Shown piece by piece: positions 6,534 to 14,365 of a DNA stretch of 17,043 nt (the first letter of the stretch is position 1; every line of letters begins with the position of its first letter). Source of the DNA: Actinobacteria bacterium UBA3012 (GTDB taxonomy: Bacteria; Actinomycetota; Actinomycetes; Nanopelagicales; Nanopelagicaceae); contig DDZI01000064.1 of NCBI GenBank assembly GCA_002346305.1, positions 29,757 through 46,799 on the forward strand, read 5' to 3'. The notes below the pieces were generated by a model, which was not told the origin of the DNA, did no database searches, and worked only from the letters and a program-made list of their open reading frames with translations. A program made the position numbers and the translations under genes.

Positions 6534-7279
6534 CCGTAGTACTAGCAATTATCGTCGGAGCTCTAATGGGTTCGGCTCTAGGGCTTATTGGCACTGGTGG
6601 CGCAATTCTTGCCGTACCGGCGTTGGTTTATATATTTGGATATTCTGCGCTGAATGCGACGACCGCTTCATTGGTGATAGTTATTTCTACAGCAACAGTA
6701 AGTGTTATCCCCCGCTTACGTAGAAAACAAGTTCAGATAAAATCAGCTCTAATTTTGTGGAGCATTGGATTAGTCGGAAATTATTTTGGAGTGCAACTTT
6801 CGAAAACCATCAGTGAAAAGGCTTTATTGATTGGATTCGGCGTAATTCTTTTAGCTTCTGCTACAAGCATGATTTGGCGAACATTCCAAAAGGATTTAAT
6901 TGCTAAAAAAAGGAGCTCTTGGGTACTTCCTTTGGCAGGTTCGCTGATCGGATTTATGGCTGGACTCTTTGGAGTTGGTGGCGCATTTTTAGCGATTCCA
7001 ACCTTGATACTTGTATTTGGAGAGTCCGCACAGATAGCTACAGGGACCGGACTTGCAGTAATGATATTAAACTCGGTAACCGCGTTGTTGTTTCGTTTCC
7101 AAAATATCCAAAACGTCTCCTGGGATATCCCGATCATAATCTTGGTAAGTGCAATTACTTTTTCAGTACTAGCAACCCAAAAGGGTGCGGCTCTAAAATC
7201 ACTCACTCTTGAGCGAATATTTGCTTACTTCTTATTTTTGGTTGGAATTGCTACTTTAATTGAATCGATCTTAAAATAA
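6530..7279 (+). CDS. TauE/SafE (DUF81) family membrane transporter
   Basis: A 249-residue polytopic membrane protein with about eight hydrophobic helices. Two halves carry the same motif, GLIGTGGAILAVPALVYIFG (18-37) and GLFGVGGAFLAIPTLILVFG (145-164), the internal duplication typical of the sulfite/organosulfonate exporter TauE/SafE family. Members move sulfite, sulfonates, sulfoacetate or other small anions; the substrate cannot be told from sequence. The GTG start at 6530 lies in a 4-base GTGA overlap with the preceding glycosyltransferase, so translation is coupled. No sulfur-metabolism gene is nearby, so a role linked to the glycan block is possible but unproven. Confidence 0.85.
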   Translation: MTVVLAIIVGALMGSALGLIGTGGAILAVPALVYIFGYSALNATTASLVIVISTATVSVIPRLRRKQVQIKSALILWSIGLVGNYFGVQLSKTISEKALLIGFGVILLASATSMIWRTFQKDLIAKKRSSWVLPLAGSLIGFMAGLFGVGGAFLAIPTLILVFGESAQIATGTGLAVMILNSVTALLFRFQNIQNVSWDIPIIILVSAITFSVLATQKGAALKSLTLERIFAYFLFLVGIATLIESILK

Positions 7280-7359
7280 CGGTCTAATTAGCCCCCTGAT
7301 GCCAGCAAGTCCCCTTAACTCGGTGTGACGACAACACATATTCCTGAGAGAATGGCACC

Positions 7360-8151
7360 ATGCCAATCCAGTACCAACTCAAGGAGTCCAATGGGCCGGT
7401 ATTTGTTTTAATCCACGGAATGGGATCAGCATCAAATGCATGGAAGCCACTTCTTCCTGAACTAGAAAATTATGGATCTATTTTATTGCTTGACCTGCCA
7501 GGACATGGTGGAAACCCGTTAGATCCAGAAATAGCGATGGATCCCGCTTCAATGGCTAAAGCAATCGCAGACTTACTCAGAGAACTTGATTTACCGCCAG
7601 TTCATTTGATTGGAAATTCACTTGGCGGTTGGATCGCACTTGAATTAGCCGCTGCGAAACCAAATTTAATTGCATCGGTTACTGGATTAGCACCTGCAGG
7701 ACTTTGGTTGACACCATTCTTGCATCGAATACCAGGAAGTGACCTGAGCAAGCGGATGGCAAAAGCTTCAAATGGAATTGCGCCAACTGCTCTAAAAAGT
7801 TTGGCAGCTCGACGATTAGGATTTTCACGAATTTCACCACATTGGGAAGAAATGGATTATCAAACATTGCTAGATGCAGTGACAGCAATGTCTGGGTCTG
7901 ATGGTTACTATCCAGCCTGGGATGCAACGCTCAACCGAAGATTTGATTCGATGATTTCAGATCACATTCCAACTACTATCGTTTTTGGCGACAGTGACTT
8001 TGTGCTTCCATCACGAACCTGTCAGGAACGTTCATTAGCCCCAGCGCATGCAAAATGGATTGTGCTTGAAAAGGTTGGACATGCTCCAATGTGGGATGAA
8101 CCAAGCGAGGTTGTAAAAATAATTAACGAAACAGTAAGTTTAGTTAAATGA
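7360..8151 (+). CDS. Alpha/beta hydrolase, first gene of the carotenoid operon
   Basis: A 263-residue alpha/beta-fold hydrolase. The oxyanion-hole motif HGMG is at 19-22, DLPGHG at 45-50, and the nucleophile elbow GNSLGG has Ser87. Asp213 (in GDSDFVLP) and His241 (in GHAPMWDEP) complete the catalytic triad. No signal peptide is seen, so it should be cytoplasmic. The 80 bases before it hold no obvious hairpin, and the operon promoter must lie there or within the TauE-like gene. A GAGAG stretch about ten bases before the ATG may serve as ribosome binding site. The stop overlaps the start of the CrtA-like gene (ATGA, 8148-8151), so a role in carotenoid tailoring is plausible, for example acting on a carotenoid ester or an aldehyde/acid intermediate. 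The fold alone does not identify the substrate; esterase, lactonase or acyltransferase activity is possible. Confidence 0.82.
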   Translation: MPIQYQLKESNGPVFVLIHGMGSASNAWKPLLPELENYGSILLLDLPGHGGNPLDPEIAMDPASMAKAIADLLRELDLPPVHLIGNSLGGWIALELAAAKPNLIASVTGLAPAGLWLTPFLHRIPGSDLSKRMAKASNGIAPTALKSLAARRLGFSRISPHWEEMDYQTLLDAVTAMSGSDGYYPAWDATLNRRFDSMISDHIPTTIVFGDSDFVLPSRTCQERSLAPAHAKWIVLEKVGHAPMWDEPSEVVKIINETVSLVK

Positions 8152-8831
8152 CTCCAGTTCTATATGTCTGGAAAACTTCAAGCCGCTCCATACCGTGGGT
8201 TTTTGTGCAAATGGCAATCAATCCATTTCAATTTAGAAGATTCCCAGGTGTGACTTTTGCAAAATCCTTAGGAACTGGTCGAGGAGTAAGTTTTACGCCC
8301 TCTGATGCGGATCTAAATCAATGGGCTGCTTTGCTAGTTTTTTCAGATCAAGACTCTGCTAATAATTTTGATAAATCAAAATTAGTGAAAAAATGGAATC
8401 AGCGTTCCAGTGAGCAATTAAAGATGACTTTGCAACCGCTTTCATCTCATGGTCTGTGGGCAAAACGTAAGCCGTTTGGTGAACCGACTCCCGTAAAATG
8501 GGAAGGGAAAGTTGCAGCCGTTACAAGAGCGCGAATTAAGTGGTGGATGAATTTAAAGTTTTGGCGTGCAGTCCCGCCGGTAACTCAAGATCTACACAGT
8601 CAGTCAGGGTTGCTGGCAGCGATCGGAATTGGAGAAGCGCCTATTGGCCTTCAAGGCACGTTTTCGATCTGGCAAGATGGCGCAGCATTACGAAAATTTG
8701 CTTATGAGGGCAGTGCCCATAAGAGCGCTATAGCCAAAACTGCCGAACTGAATTGGTACTCCGAGGAACTTTTTGCACGTTTTGGAGTTCGTGAGATATC
8801 TGGCACCCTAAATGGGATCGATTTCACTTAA
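8148..8831 (+). CDS. crtA: CrtA-like carotenoid (spheroidene-type) monooxygenase
   Basis: A 227-residue protein that I assign to the spheroidene monooxygenase (CrtA) family. Matching features are an N-terminal beta-rich part, the segment KSLGTGRGVSFTP (39-51), a WAALLVFSD strand, FWRAVPPV near 138-145, and the ending GTFSIWQDGAALRKFAYE, then WYSEELFARFGV. CrtA proteins add oxygen at C-2 of acyclic carotenoids, as in spheroidene to spheroidenone in purple bacteria. The start ATG overlaps the hydrolase stop by 4 bases, and the CruF-like gene follows after 33 bases. The neighbours (1,2-hydratase and 3,4-desaturase) make the 1-hydroxy acyclic carotenoids on which CrtA normally acts, which supports the call. 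The exact position of oxidation here is an inference. Confidence 0.78.
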   Translation: MTPVLYVWKTSSRSIPWVFVQMAINPFQFRRFPGVTFAKSLGTGRGVSFTPSDADLNQWAALLVFSDQDSANNFDKSKLVKKWNQRSSEQLKMTLQPLSSHGLWAKRKPFGEPTPVKWEGKVAAVTRARIKWWMNLKFWRAVPPVTQDLHSQSGLLAAIGIGEAPIGLQGTFSIWQDGAALRKFAYEGSAHKSAIAKTAELNWYSEELFARFGVREISGTLNGIDFT

Positions 8832-8864
8832 TAGAATCTGGCTCAATTAAGGCAGAATAAGCAC

Positions 8865-9668
8865 GTGGCCATTAGAAATTACATACAGCCTCCGCGCAGT
8901 AGAAGTGGGCCAAGCGCTTTTCAATCTGCTGTGGTTTGGTCTGCCCTTGCCGCTGCAATAATGATCCAAATTTCATATCCATTGCTTGATGGAAATGCTC
9001 TCAGAGTAATAACTTTTGCCACGGTTCTATCTTCAAGTTTGGCGATGGCACTTCACGCACTTCTAACTTTTGGAAGAAAATACGTCATAAATTATTTACT
9101 AATAACTTTAACTTTTGCATTTACCATTGAACAAATTGGACTTCATACAGGTTGGCCTTTTGGATATTACAAATATGATCCGTCACTTGGTTGGGCAATC
9201 GCCGGCGTTCCTCTAATAGTTCCATTTGCTTGGACGATGCTTGCTCACCCGATTTTAATCGCTGCTCGGCGAATCAATTCACGATGGAGCGCAGTAATCG
9301 GTGGATTTGGTCTAATGGCTTGGGATTTGTTCTTAGATCCACAAATGGTTCGCGATGGCAGATGGAGTTGGGCAAACCCAGATCCATACATTCCTTTTAT
9401 GCCGGAAATCCCAGCCTCTAATGCTCTGGGTTGGTTCTTATCTGGCATCGTGCTTATGTCATTGCTTCACTTGGCGCTTCCACGTCAACGCAGGCGTGCT
9501 GGATCTGAAACTACAGTCGCTGACATCTTCTTAACGTGGACTTGGATCTCTGGAATCATCGCTAATCTCTTTTTCTTTTCTCGTCCGGGAGTTGCCTTTA
9601 TCGGTGGAGTGGCACTTGGATTAATTGTGGTTCCATATTTAATATCACAATGGTTTGCACGTCCTTGA
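8865..9668 (+). CDS. cruF: CruF-like carotenoid 1,2-hydratase
   Basis: A 267-residue integral membrane protein of the CruF/DUF422 family, which adds water across the C-1,2 double bond of the psi end group in lycopene-like carotenoids. Family features are TGWPFGYYKYDPSLG (from residue 95), GVPLIVPFAW, and AWDLFLDPQMVRDGRWSW (from residue 152), followed by SNALGWFLSG. About seven hydrophobic segments are visible. The start is GTG 8865, with AAGG about a dozen bases upstream. It lies between the CrtA-like and glycosyltransferase genes; the stop lies inside the start region of the latter. Hydration at C-1 provides the hydroxyl needed for later glycosylation and for CrtD-type desaturation. Confidence 0.87.
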   Translation: MAIRNYIQPPRSRSGPSAFQSAVVWSALAAAIMIQISYPLLDGNALRVITFATVLSSSLAMALHALLTFGRKYVINYLLITLTFAFTIEQIGLHTGWPFGYYKYDPSLGWAIAGVPLIVPFAWTMLAHPILIAARRINSRWSAVIGGFGLMAWDLFLDPQMVRDGRWSWANPDPYIPFMPEIPASNALGWFLSGIVLMSLLHLALPRQRRRAGSETTVADIFLTWTWISGIIANLFFFSRPGVAFIGGVALGLIVVPYLISQWFARP

Positions 9669-10744
9669 ACTTAATTATTTTATTTTTTTCGATCTTTCTA
9701 TTTATGAACAGCCTCAATAATTACTTTTACCTTCGGCCAACTAAGCCGAGATTTGTAGATTCGAAGACAGCCATATTAATTCCAGCAAGAGATGAAGAAG
9801 ACAACATTAAGAACTTGCTGTCAGACCTAAGTGAACAGATTTTATTGAGCGATTACTCTGTAACTGTACTTGATGATAATTCAACAGATTTAACTGCGGA
9901 TGCAGTTCGATCTTATGTCAATCGAGACGAGAAATTCGAACTCATATCTGGCAAACCACTCCCTCACGACTGGTTAGGTAAAAATTATGCCTGCCATCAA
10001 TTAGCTATTACTAAATTAGATGCAAATTATTTGGTCTTTCTCGACGCAGATGTCAGGGTAAGTAGTGATGCTATTGCCACTGCTCTATCTGAATTGCAAC
10101 AGAAGAACCTGGATTTCATATCCCCCTATCCACGACAGATCGCTAAAAGCTGGAGTGAACATTTAATTCAACCTTTGTTGCAATGGAGTTGGTTAAGTAC
10201 ATTGCCAATTAAGTTAGCCCAAAAATCAAGTAGGCCATCTTTAACGGCAGCAAATGGGCAATTCTTTGTGGTGAAAACTGAAGCATATATAGCCAGTGGT
10301 GGTCACAAATCAATAAAAGGTGAAGTTATTGATGACATGGAACTAGCCAAGAGTTTGAAAAGAAATGGCTTTAAGGGTGGAGTCACCAATGGATCAAGAA
10401 TTGCTTCATGTCGCATGTATCAAAATTGGAGCCAACTTCGAAATGGATATCAAAAATCTCTTTGGCGGGCTTTCAAAGATATTCCAAATGCAATCGTTTT
10501 GTCGTTACTTTTAATTGTATTTTTTATTTACCCAGCCATTGAAATGCTCAAGGGATCTTTGATTGGCTTGGTATCGTATTTTCTCGTCGTCTTATCCCGG
10601 ATGGTTACCGCAAAACTTTCACGCGGAAATTTGCTTGCCTCATTTTTACACCCACTCTCAATATCGCTTTTAATCTATCTACTCATAACTTCATGGATCC
10701 AACACTCGCGTGGAAACCTCGCCTGGAAAGGCAGGCAGTTATGA
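9650..10744 (+). CDS. cruG: CruG-like carotenoid glycosyltransferase (GT2)
   Basis: A family 2 glycosyltransferase of up to 364 residues with an N-terminal hydrophobic segment and about three C-terminal membrane helices. The catalytic motifs are LIPARDEEDN (43-52), LDDNSTD (74-80), PHDWLGKNYACHQLA (105-119), FLDADVR (130-136), and VIDDMELAKSL followed by RNGYQKSLWRAF. The PxxWxGKxxAC block and an ending close to GNLAWKGRQL are shared with the CruG/CrtQ-type enzymes that glycosylate carotenoids. Two starts are possible: ATG 9650, overlapping cruF by 19 bases, or TTG 9665, which overlaps the cruF stop as TTGA; neither has a good Shine-Dalgarno. It ends in an ATGA overlap with the desaturase. 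The sugar donor is unknown. Confidence 0.82.
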   Translation: MVCTSLNLIILFFSIFLFMNSLNNYFYLRPTKPRFVDSKTAILIPARDEEDNIKNLLSDLSEQILLSDYSVTVLDDNSTDLTADAVRSYVNRDEKFELISGKPLPHDWLGKNYACHQLAITKLDANYLVFLDADVRVSSDAIATALSELQQKNLDFISPYPRQIAKSWSEHLIQPLLQWSWLSTLPIKLAQKSSRPSLTAANGQFFVVKTEAYIASGGHKSIKGEVIDDMELAKSLKRNGFKGGVTNGSRIASCRMYQNWSQLRNGYQKSLWRAFKDIPNAIVLSLLLIVFFIYPAIEMLKGSLIGLVSYFLVVLSRMVTAKLSRGNLLASFLHPLSISLLIYLLITSWIQHSRGNLAWKGRQL

Positions 10745-12282
10745 GCAAGAAAAGTGATGAGGTAGTTGTAATTGGTGCAGGCATGGGTGGGCTTGCTGCA
10801 GCAACACGTCTTGCAAAATCTGGTTTTAAAGTTAGAGTTTTTGAAGCGGGCCCACAGCCTGGCGGAAAATGTAGAACCATAAATATTGATGGGTACTCTT
10901 TTGATACTGGTCCCTCTTTATTGACTCTGCCTGCTGTGTATCGTGACTTGTTTTTGAAAAGCGGAAAGCATTTAGGGCAAGAACTTAAAGTAACTCCCGT
11001 AGAACCAGCTTTTGACTACTTCTTTTCGGATGGCACCAGACTGACTTTGCCATCTTCCTCTAGGGCTGGAACAGCCGCTGCGATCGAAAAGTCATTTGGG
11101 CATCGCGCTGCCGCTGAATGGGAAAATCTAATGAAGCGAGCCGAGAAAATGTGGGCGGTTTCCCGGGAACCATTTGTTGAATCAGAGCTTGGAACTCTCA
11201 CCTCATTAATTTCTAGACCAAGAATTTTTGCAGATTTATTTACGATTGCTCCATGGCGCTCATTGCGATCATTGGTAAATAAAAAAATCAGCGATCCACG
11301 TTTGCGTACATTAATTGACCGTTATGCAACATACACCGGCTCTGATCCTCGCAGCGCGCCAGCAGTTCTATTAACAATTCCATATGTTGAAATGGTATTT
11401 GGGGCATGGCATGTTGGCGGCGGGATTGGAAAGTTAGGTGAAGTACTTGCTGAACGTGCGCAAAATTGTGGTGCTCAAATCGAATACAACTGCCCGGTAT
11501 CTGAGATCTTAACCAGTGATGGAAAAGTTACTGGAGTGAGATTGGCAGATGGTCGAGTAATTGAATCTCAAACAGTCGTAAGTAACGCAGATTCTGAGTT
11601 AACTTACGGAAAATTACTTGGCAACTTGCCTGTTGCGCGCAAAGAAAAGCAAAAGATTTTGCGAAGTGAACCATCTCTTTCAGGTTTTTACCTAACAATT
11701 GGATTAAAAGGTAAACGCTCAGAACTTAATCACCATACGGTTTCTTTTCCAGATGATTATGACGCTGAATTTAACTCAGTGTTTAAGAATTTTCAGCCAG
11801 TTGTAGATCCAACTCTTTACATCTGCTCGCCCGCAGATGAACAGATGGTACCTAATCAGGATTTGGCTAATCATGAAAGTTTGTTTGTCCTTGTTAATGC
11901 TCCAAGACACAGTACAGATGGCAAGGGTTTTGATTGGAGCACTCCAGGAGTAACTGAGAAATATGCTGACCACTTGGTGGATCTTTTAGTAGCTAAAGGT
12001 TTTATAGATCGAGAAAGAATTGAAGTTTTTGCTTACGGATCACCACTGCAGATTCAAAATAATCACCTCGCACCTGGCGGCTCAATCTACGGTCGTTCAA
12101 GTAATGGTGCACGTGCAGCATTTAAAAGAGCCAAAAATCGATCACCTATTGATGGACTTTATCTAGTTGGAGGCTCTGCACATCCAGGTGGCGGCTTGCC
12201 ACTTGTTGGCTTAAGTGGCGAAATCGTTGCCGGAATAATCTCTCAACGATCTAAAGGAAATAATGGCCTTTGGGCTCGTTGA
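10741..12282 (+). CDS. crtD: CrtI-family carotenoid desaturase, probably CrtD-like
   Basis: A 513-residue FAD-dependent carotenoid desaturase. The dinucleotide motif GAGMGG (12-17), GGKCRT near 41, DTGPSLLTLP near 55-64, and GLYLVGGSAHPGGGLPL (472-488) are family hallmarks. The segment RYATYTGSDPRSAP (194-207) is closer to CrtD-type 1-hydroxycarotenoid 3,4-desaturases than to phytoene desaturases. A separate, more typical crtI begins at 16336, so this paralogue is free for a later step. The ATG at 10741 is in a 4-base overlap with the glycosyltransferase stop; an upstream ATG at 10693 would add 16 residues within that gene and is unlikely. The last 40 bases overlap the opposing M81 peptidase gene. 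A CrtI-like or oxygenase (CrtP/CrtO-like) role cannot be excluded. Confidence 0.8.
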   Translation: MSKKSDEVVVIGAGMGGLAAATRLAKSGFKVRVFEAGPQPGGKCRTINIDGYSFDTGPSLLTLPAVYRDLFLKSGKHLGQELKVTPVEPAFDYFFSDGTRLTLPSSSRAGTAAAIEKSFGHRAAAEWENLMKRAEKMWAVSREPFVESELGTLTSLISRPRIFADLFTIAPWRSLRSLVNKKISDPRLRTLIDRYATYTGSDPRSAPAVLLTIPYVEMVFGAWHVGGGIGKLGEVLAERAQNCGAQIEYNCPVSEILTSDGKVTGVRLADGRVIESQTVVSNADSELTYGKLLGNLPVARKEKQKILRSEPSLSGFYLTIGLKGKRSELNHHTVSFPDDYDAEFNSVFKNFQPVVDPTLYICSPADEQMVPNQDLANHESLFVLVNAPRHSTDGKGFDWSTPGVTEKYADHLVDLLVAKGFIDRERIEVFAYGSPLQIQNNHLAPGGSIYGRSSNGARAAFKRAKNRSPIDGLYLVGGSAHPGGGLPLVGLSGEIVAGIISQRSKGNNGLWAR

Positions 12283-13724
12283 TAATCAATCTTGGCTAAC
12301 GCCGGTGAAGTCGGTCCAGGAATATCTAAAATCAAAACTTCATCAAATAAGTCAACATAGCCAGCTCTAAAAAGCGCGCAAGACCTAACGTGCAGCGCAT
12401 CCGCTTTACTAACTTGAAGTCCAACGCTTTCATAAGTTGCCGGATCAAATGATGGTGCTGGTTCGGTGCTAACTAAAACTATCAATCCACGTCCACAATC
12501 TATTGTTGCCCAATTACCAATTGAGACTTCTTGCCCATTCATGACAATTCCCTTGAGCAAAATTGGAGTAGATCCTAAATTCAAAACTTTTCCAGATATC
12601 AATACTGGCTTCGACCATCTTGGATCAAGTGAGGCACCAATCGAAAGCTCTACTTCCCCGCCAATACCTACATCACCTGCTGCCACAACGGCATTTACAT
12701 CCACGAGGTTTGTGTAGACATTGAAATCTGGCCCGGCTTTTACCAACTCATTTACCAATGAAGCGCTATCTCCGGCTGCACCACCCGGAGGCGCATCACT
12801 TGATTGTAATAAAATTGAAAACTTGCTTCGTCCTGCTTCATTACCTTTTTTAATTCTGACAATTGCGTCTTCAGGTTTTACCAAATCTACTTCAAACTGC
12901 TCTTTAATCTCCCAAATTTTATCGCTAATCTCTGCAGCTATTTTTAAAAGCTCTGGTTTAGCTAATTTGCCGGTGACTGTTACGGCAAAACCCAATTCAG
13001 GTACATCTATCCAAGGCTGTACTGGGAACAATGAGATATCTAAAACTCGATCAGATAAATAAGAATCAGCCAAATTTCGAACCTGAAGCATTGGTTCAGA
13101 TTTAATGATTTGCACCTCGGCCGAAATCAATAATGGAATTTTTGAAATAGCCGTTTGAATTGGAGCACCCACGGCAAGTAAATCCAATAATAACTTTGCT
13201 GCTTTTGCGCCAGTATCTGCCTGATCTATATGCGGATATGTTTGGTAGCCAATTAAAATGTCAGCATGTTCCAAAATCTCACCTGTGACATTTGCGTGCA
13301 GATCATGAGTTACCGCGATGGGAATCTCTTCTCCAATTAAAGCGCGCACTCTGGCCACAATCTCTGCATCTGCATAATCATGAGATTGAGTAATCAATGC
13401 GCCATGTAAATTTAAAATAACGCCATCAAGGGCTGGAAGTGAAACCAGCATTTCTAACGCTGGTTGAAGTAGCGCCCTGAAGTCGTCATCCCCCAAGATG
13501 CCGCCGGACATCGCCCAAGCGCGCATGATTGGAATAACTTCGCATGATTGAGATCTAAGATATGAAATAGCGCCGGCAATCTCGGTATTCGAACCTTTAG
13601 ATTTTAAATCTGCCTCTTGTCCATACCAAATTCCCTGCATCTTGAAATCTTCGTAAGTTGCATTTTTTGCAGAGAAAGTATTGGTCTCTTGAATAAGACT
13701 TATAACTGCGATTTTAATGCTCAT
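12243..13724 (-). CDS. M81 family metallopeptidase (MlrC-like)
   Basis: A 493-residue protein of the MlrC/M81 family, named after the enzyme that cleaves linear microcystin fragments. It shows the N-terminal IQETNTFS (11-18), NLHGAL (105-110), and the metal-binding core THDLHANVTGEIL with Asp141 and His143, then YPHID with His165. The D-x-H and the later His (22 residues on) have the spacing expected for zinc ligands of the family. A glycine-rich SSDAPPGGAAGDS loop begins the second domain. No signal peptide is seen. The start overlaps the phosphatidyltransferase stop by 4 bases (ATGA on the minus strand). Most M81 members outside microcystin degraders have unknown substrates; short peptides or amide-bearing compounds are possible. 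The function in this organism is not established. Confidence 0.85.
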   Translation of the reverse strand: MSIKIAVISLIQETNTFSAKNATYEDFKMQGIWYGQEADLKSKGSNTEIAGAISYLRSQSCEVIPIMRAWAMSGGILGDDDFRALLQPALEMLVSLPALDGVILNLHGALITQSHDYADAEIVARVRALIGEEIPIAVTHDLHANVTGEILEHADILIGYQTYPHIDQADTGAKAAKLLLDLLAVGAPIQTAISKIPLLISAEVQIIKSEPMLQVRNLADSYLSDRVLDISLFPVQPWIDVPELGFAVTVTGKLAKPELLKIAAEISDKIWEIKEQFEVDLVKPEDAIVRIKKGNEAGRSKFSILLQSSDAPPGGAAGDSASLVNELVKAGPDFNVYTNLVDVNAVVAAGDVGIGGEVELSIGASLDPRWSKPVLISGKVLNLGSTPILLKGIVMNGQEVSIGNWATIDCGRGLIVLVSTEPAPSFDPATYESVGLQVSKADALHVRSCALFRAGYVDLFDEVLILDIPGPTSPALAKIDYQRAQRPLFPLDR

Positions 13725-14362
13725 TTAGCGCTCGACTTTTGTAATCTCAAATATGAGTACCTAATTACTTGAGCCAGAGCTGCTAACTGAAAAACCATCC
13801 ATAAGAAAATGCTGATATTTTGTAAATCTAAATTGTAAATTCCCAGTGCCAGTGCGACAGCGATAAAGATTGCTCTTACCGGTCTTTCACAAAGACTTAC
13901 AACGCCGATTTCACTATCAACTAGAGAGGAGAGTCTGGCTCTGGCATACTCCTGTGTGGCTGCAGCACACCACGCTATTAATAGAGCCCAACTTGGCACT
14001 CCGGCAAAGTAGGCAGTCAACACCCATAACGCTTCTACTATGCGATCAAGAGTTGAATCCCAAACCGCTCCCCACTTTGTGGCTTGATCTCTTGCAATTG
14101 CAACAGCTCCATCTAATCCGTCGCTGATTACTGAGAGCAAGATGAAAAGTGGAGCCCATAAGGTATTTCTTTGAAGTAAAGCTAAACAGGCAAGCAGTAG
14201 GCCAAGTAATGAAACCACATCTGCTGAAATTCGCATTGCCACAAAAGGCTTTGCTAGATAAAAGTTAATAACCAAATAACCCCGCGCGATTCCAGTGGGA
14301 CCTTCTCCTTGCGGATAACCATGAAGAGAGGACCAACGATCGAGGTATTCGCTGTGGTTCAT
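13721..14362 (-). CDS. CDP-alcohol phosphatidyltransferase family protein
   Basis: A 213-residue membrane protein with about five or six hydrophobic segments and the CDP-alcohol phosphotransferase signature. The aspartates of D-x2-DG and of G-x3-D-x3-D are present as Asp81, Asp84-Gly85, Gly98, Asp102 and Asp106. The usual Ala-Arg of the motif is Ala88-Ile89, with an Ala-Arg pair displaced by two residues (90-91). Family enzymes join a CDP-linked lipid or alcohol to an alcohol acceptor to make phospholipids such as phosphatidylinositol phosphate, phosphatidylglycerol phosphate or cardiolipin precursors. The divergent motif and soluble N-terminus (about 40 residues) make a standard PgsA or PIP synthase unlikely. 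It is 3 bases downstream of metF and overlaps the M81 gene by 4 bases, forming a three-gene operon. The acceptor is unknown. Confidence 0.78.
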   Translation of the reverse strand: MNHSEYLDRWSSLHGYPQGEGPTGIARGYLVINFYLAKPFVAMRISADVVSLLGLLLACLALLQRNTLWAPLFILLSVISDGLDGAVAIARDQATKWGAVWDSTLDRIVEALWVLTAYFAGVPSWALLIAWCAAATQEYARARLSSLVDSEIGVVSLCERPVRAIFIAVALALGIYNLDLQNISIFLWMVFQLAALAQVIRYSYLRLQKSSAK

Positions 14363-14365
14363 GCT

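Noticed and set aside
7280..7359. A terminator or riboswitch between the TauE-like and hydrolase genes
   Set aside because: I found only a short CTAATTAG palindrome and no stable stem, no U-tract and no known riboswitch core in 80 bases.
12243..13724. Evidence that the organism degrades microcystin
   Set aside because: Only an M81 family member is present, with no mlrA, mlrB or mlrD nearby; most M81 proteins have unrelated or unknown substrates.
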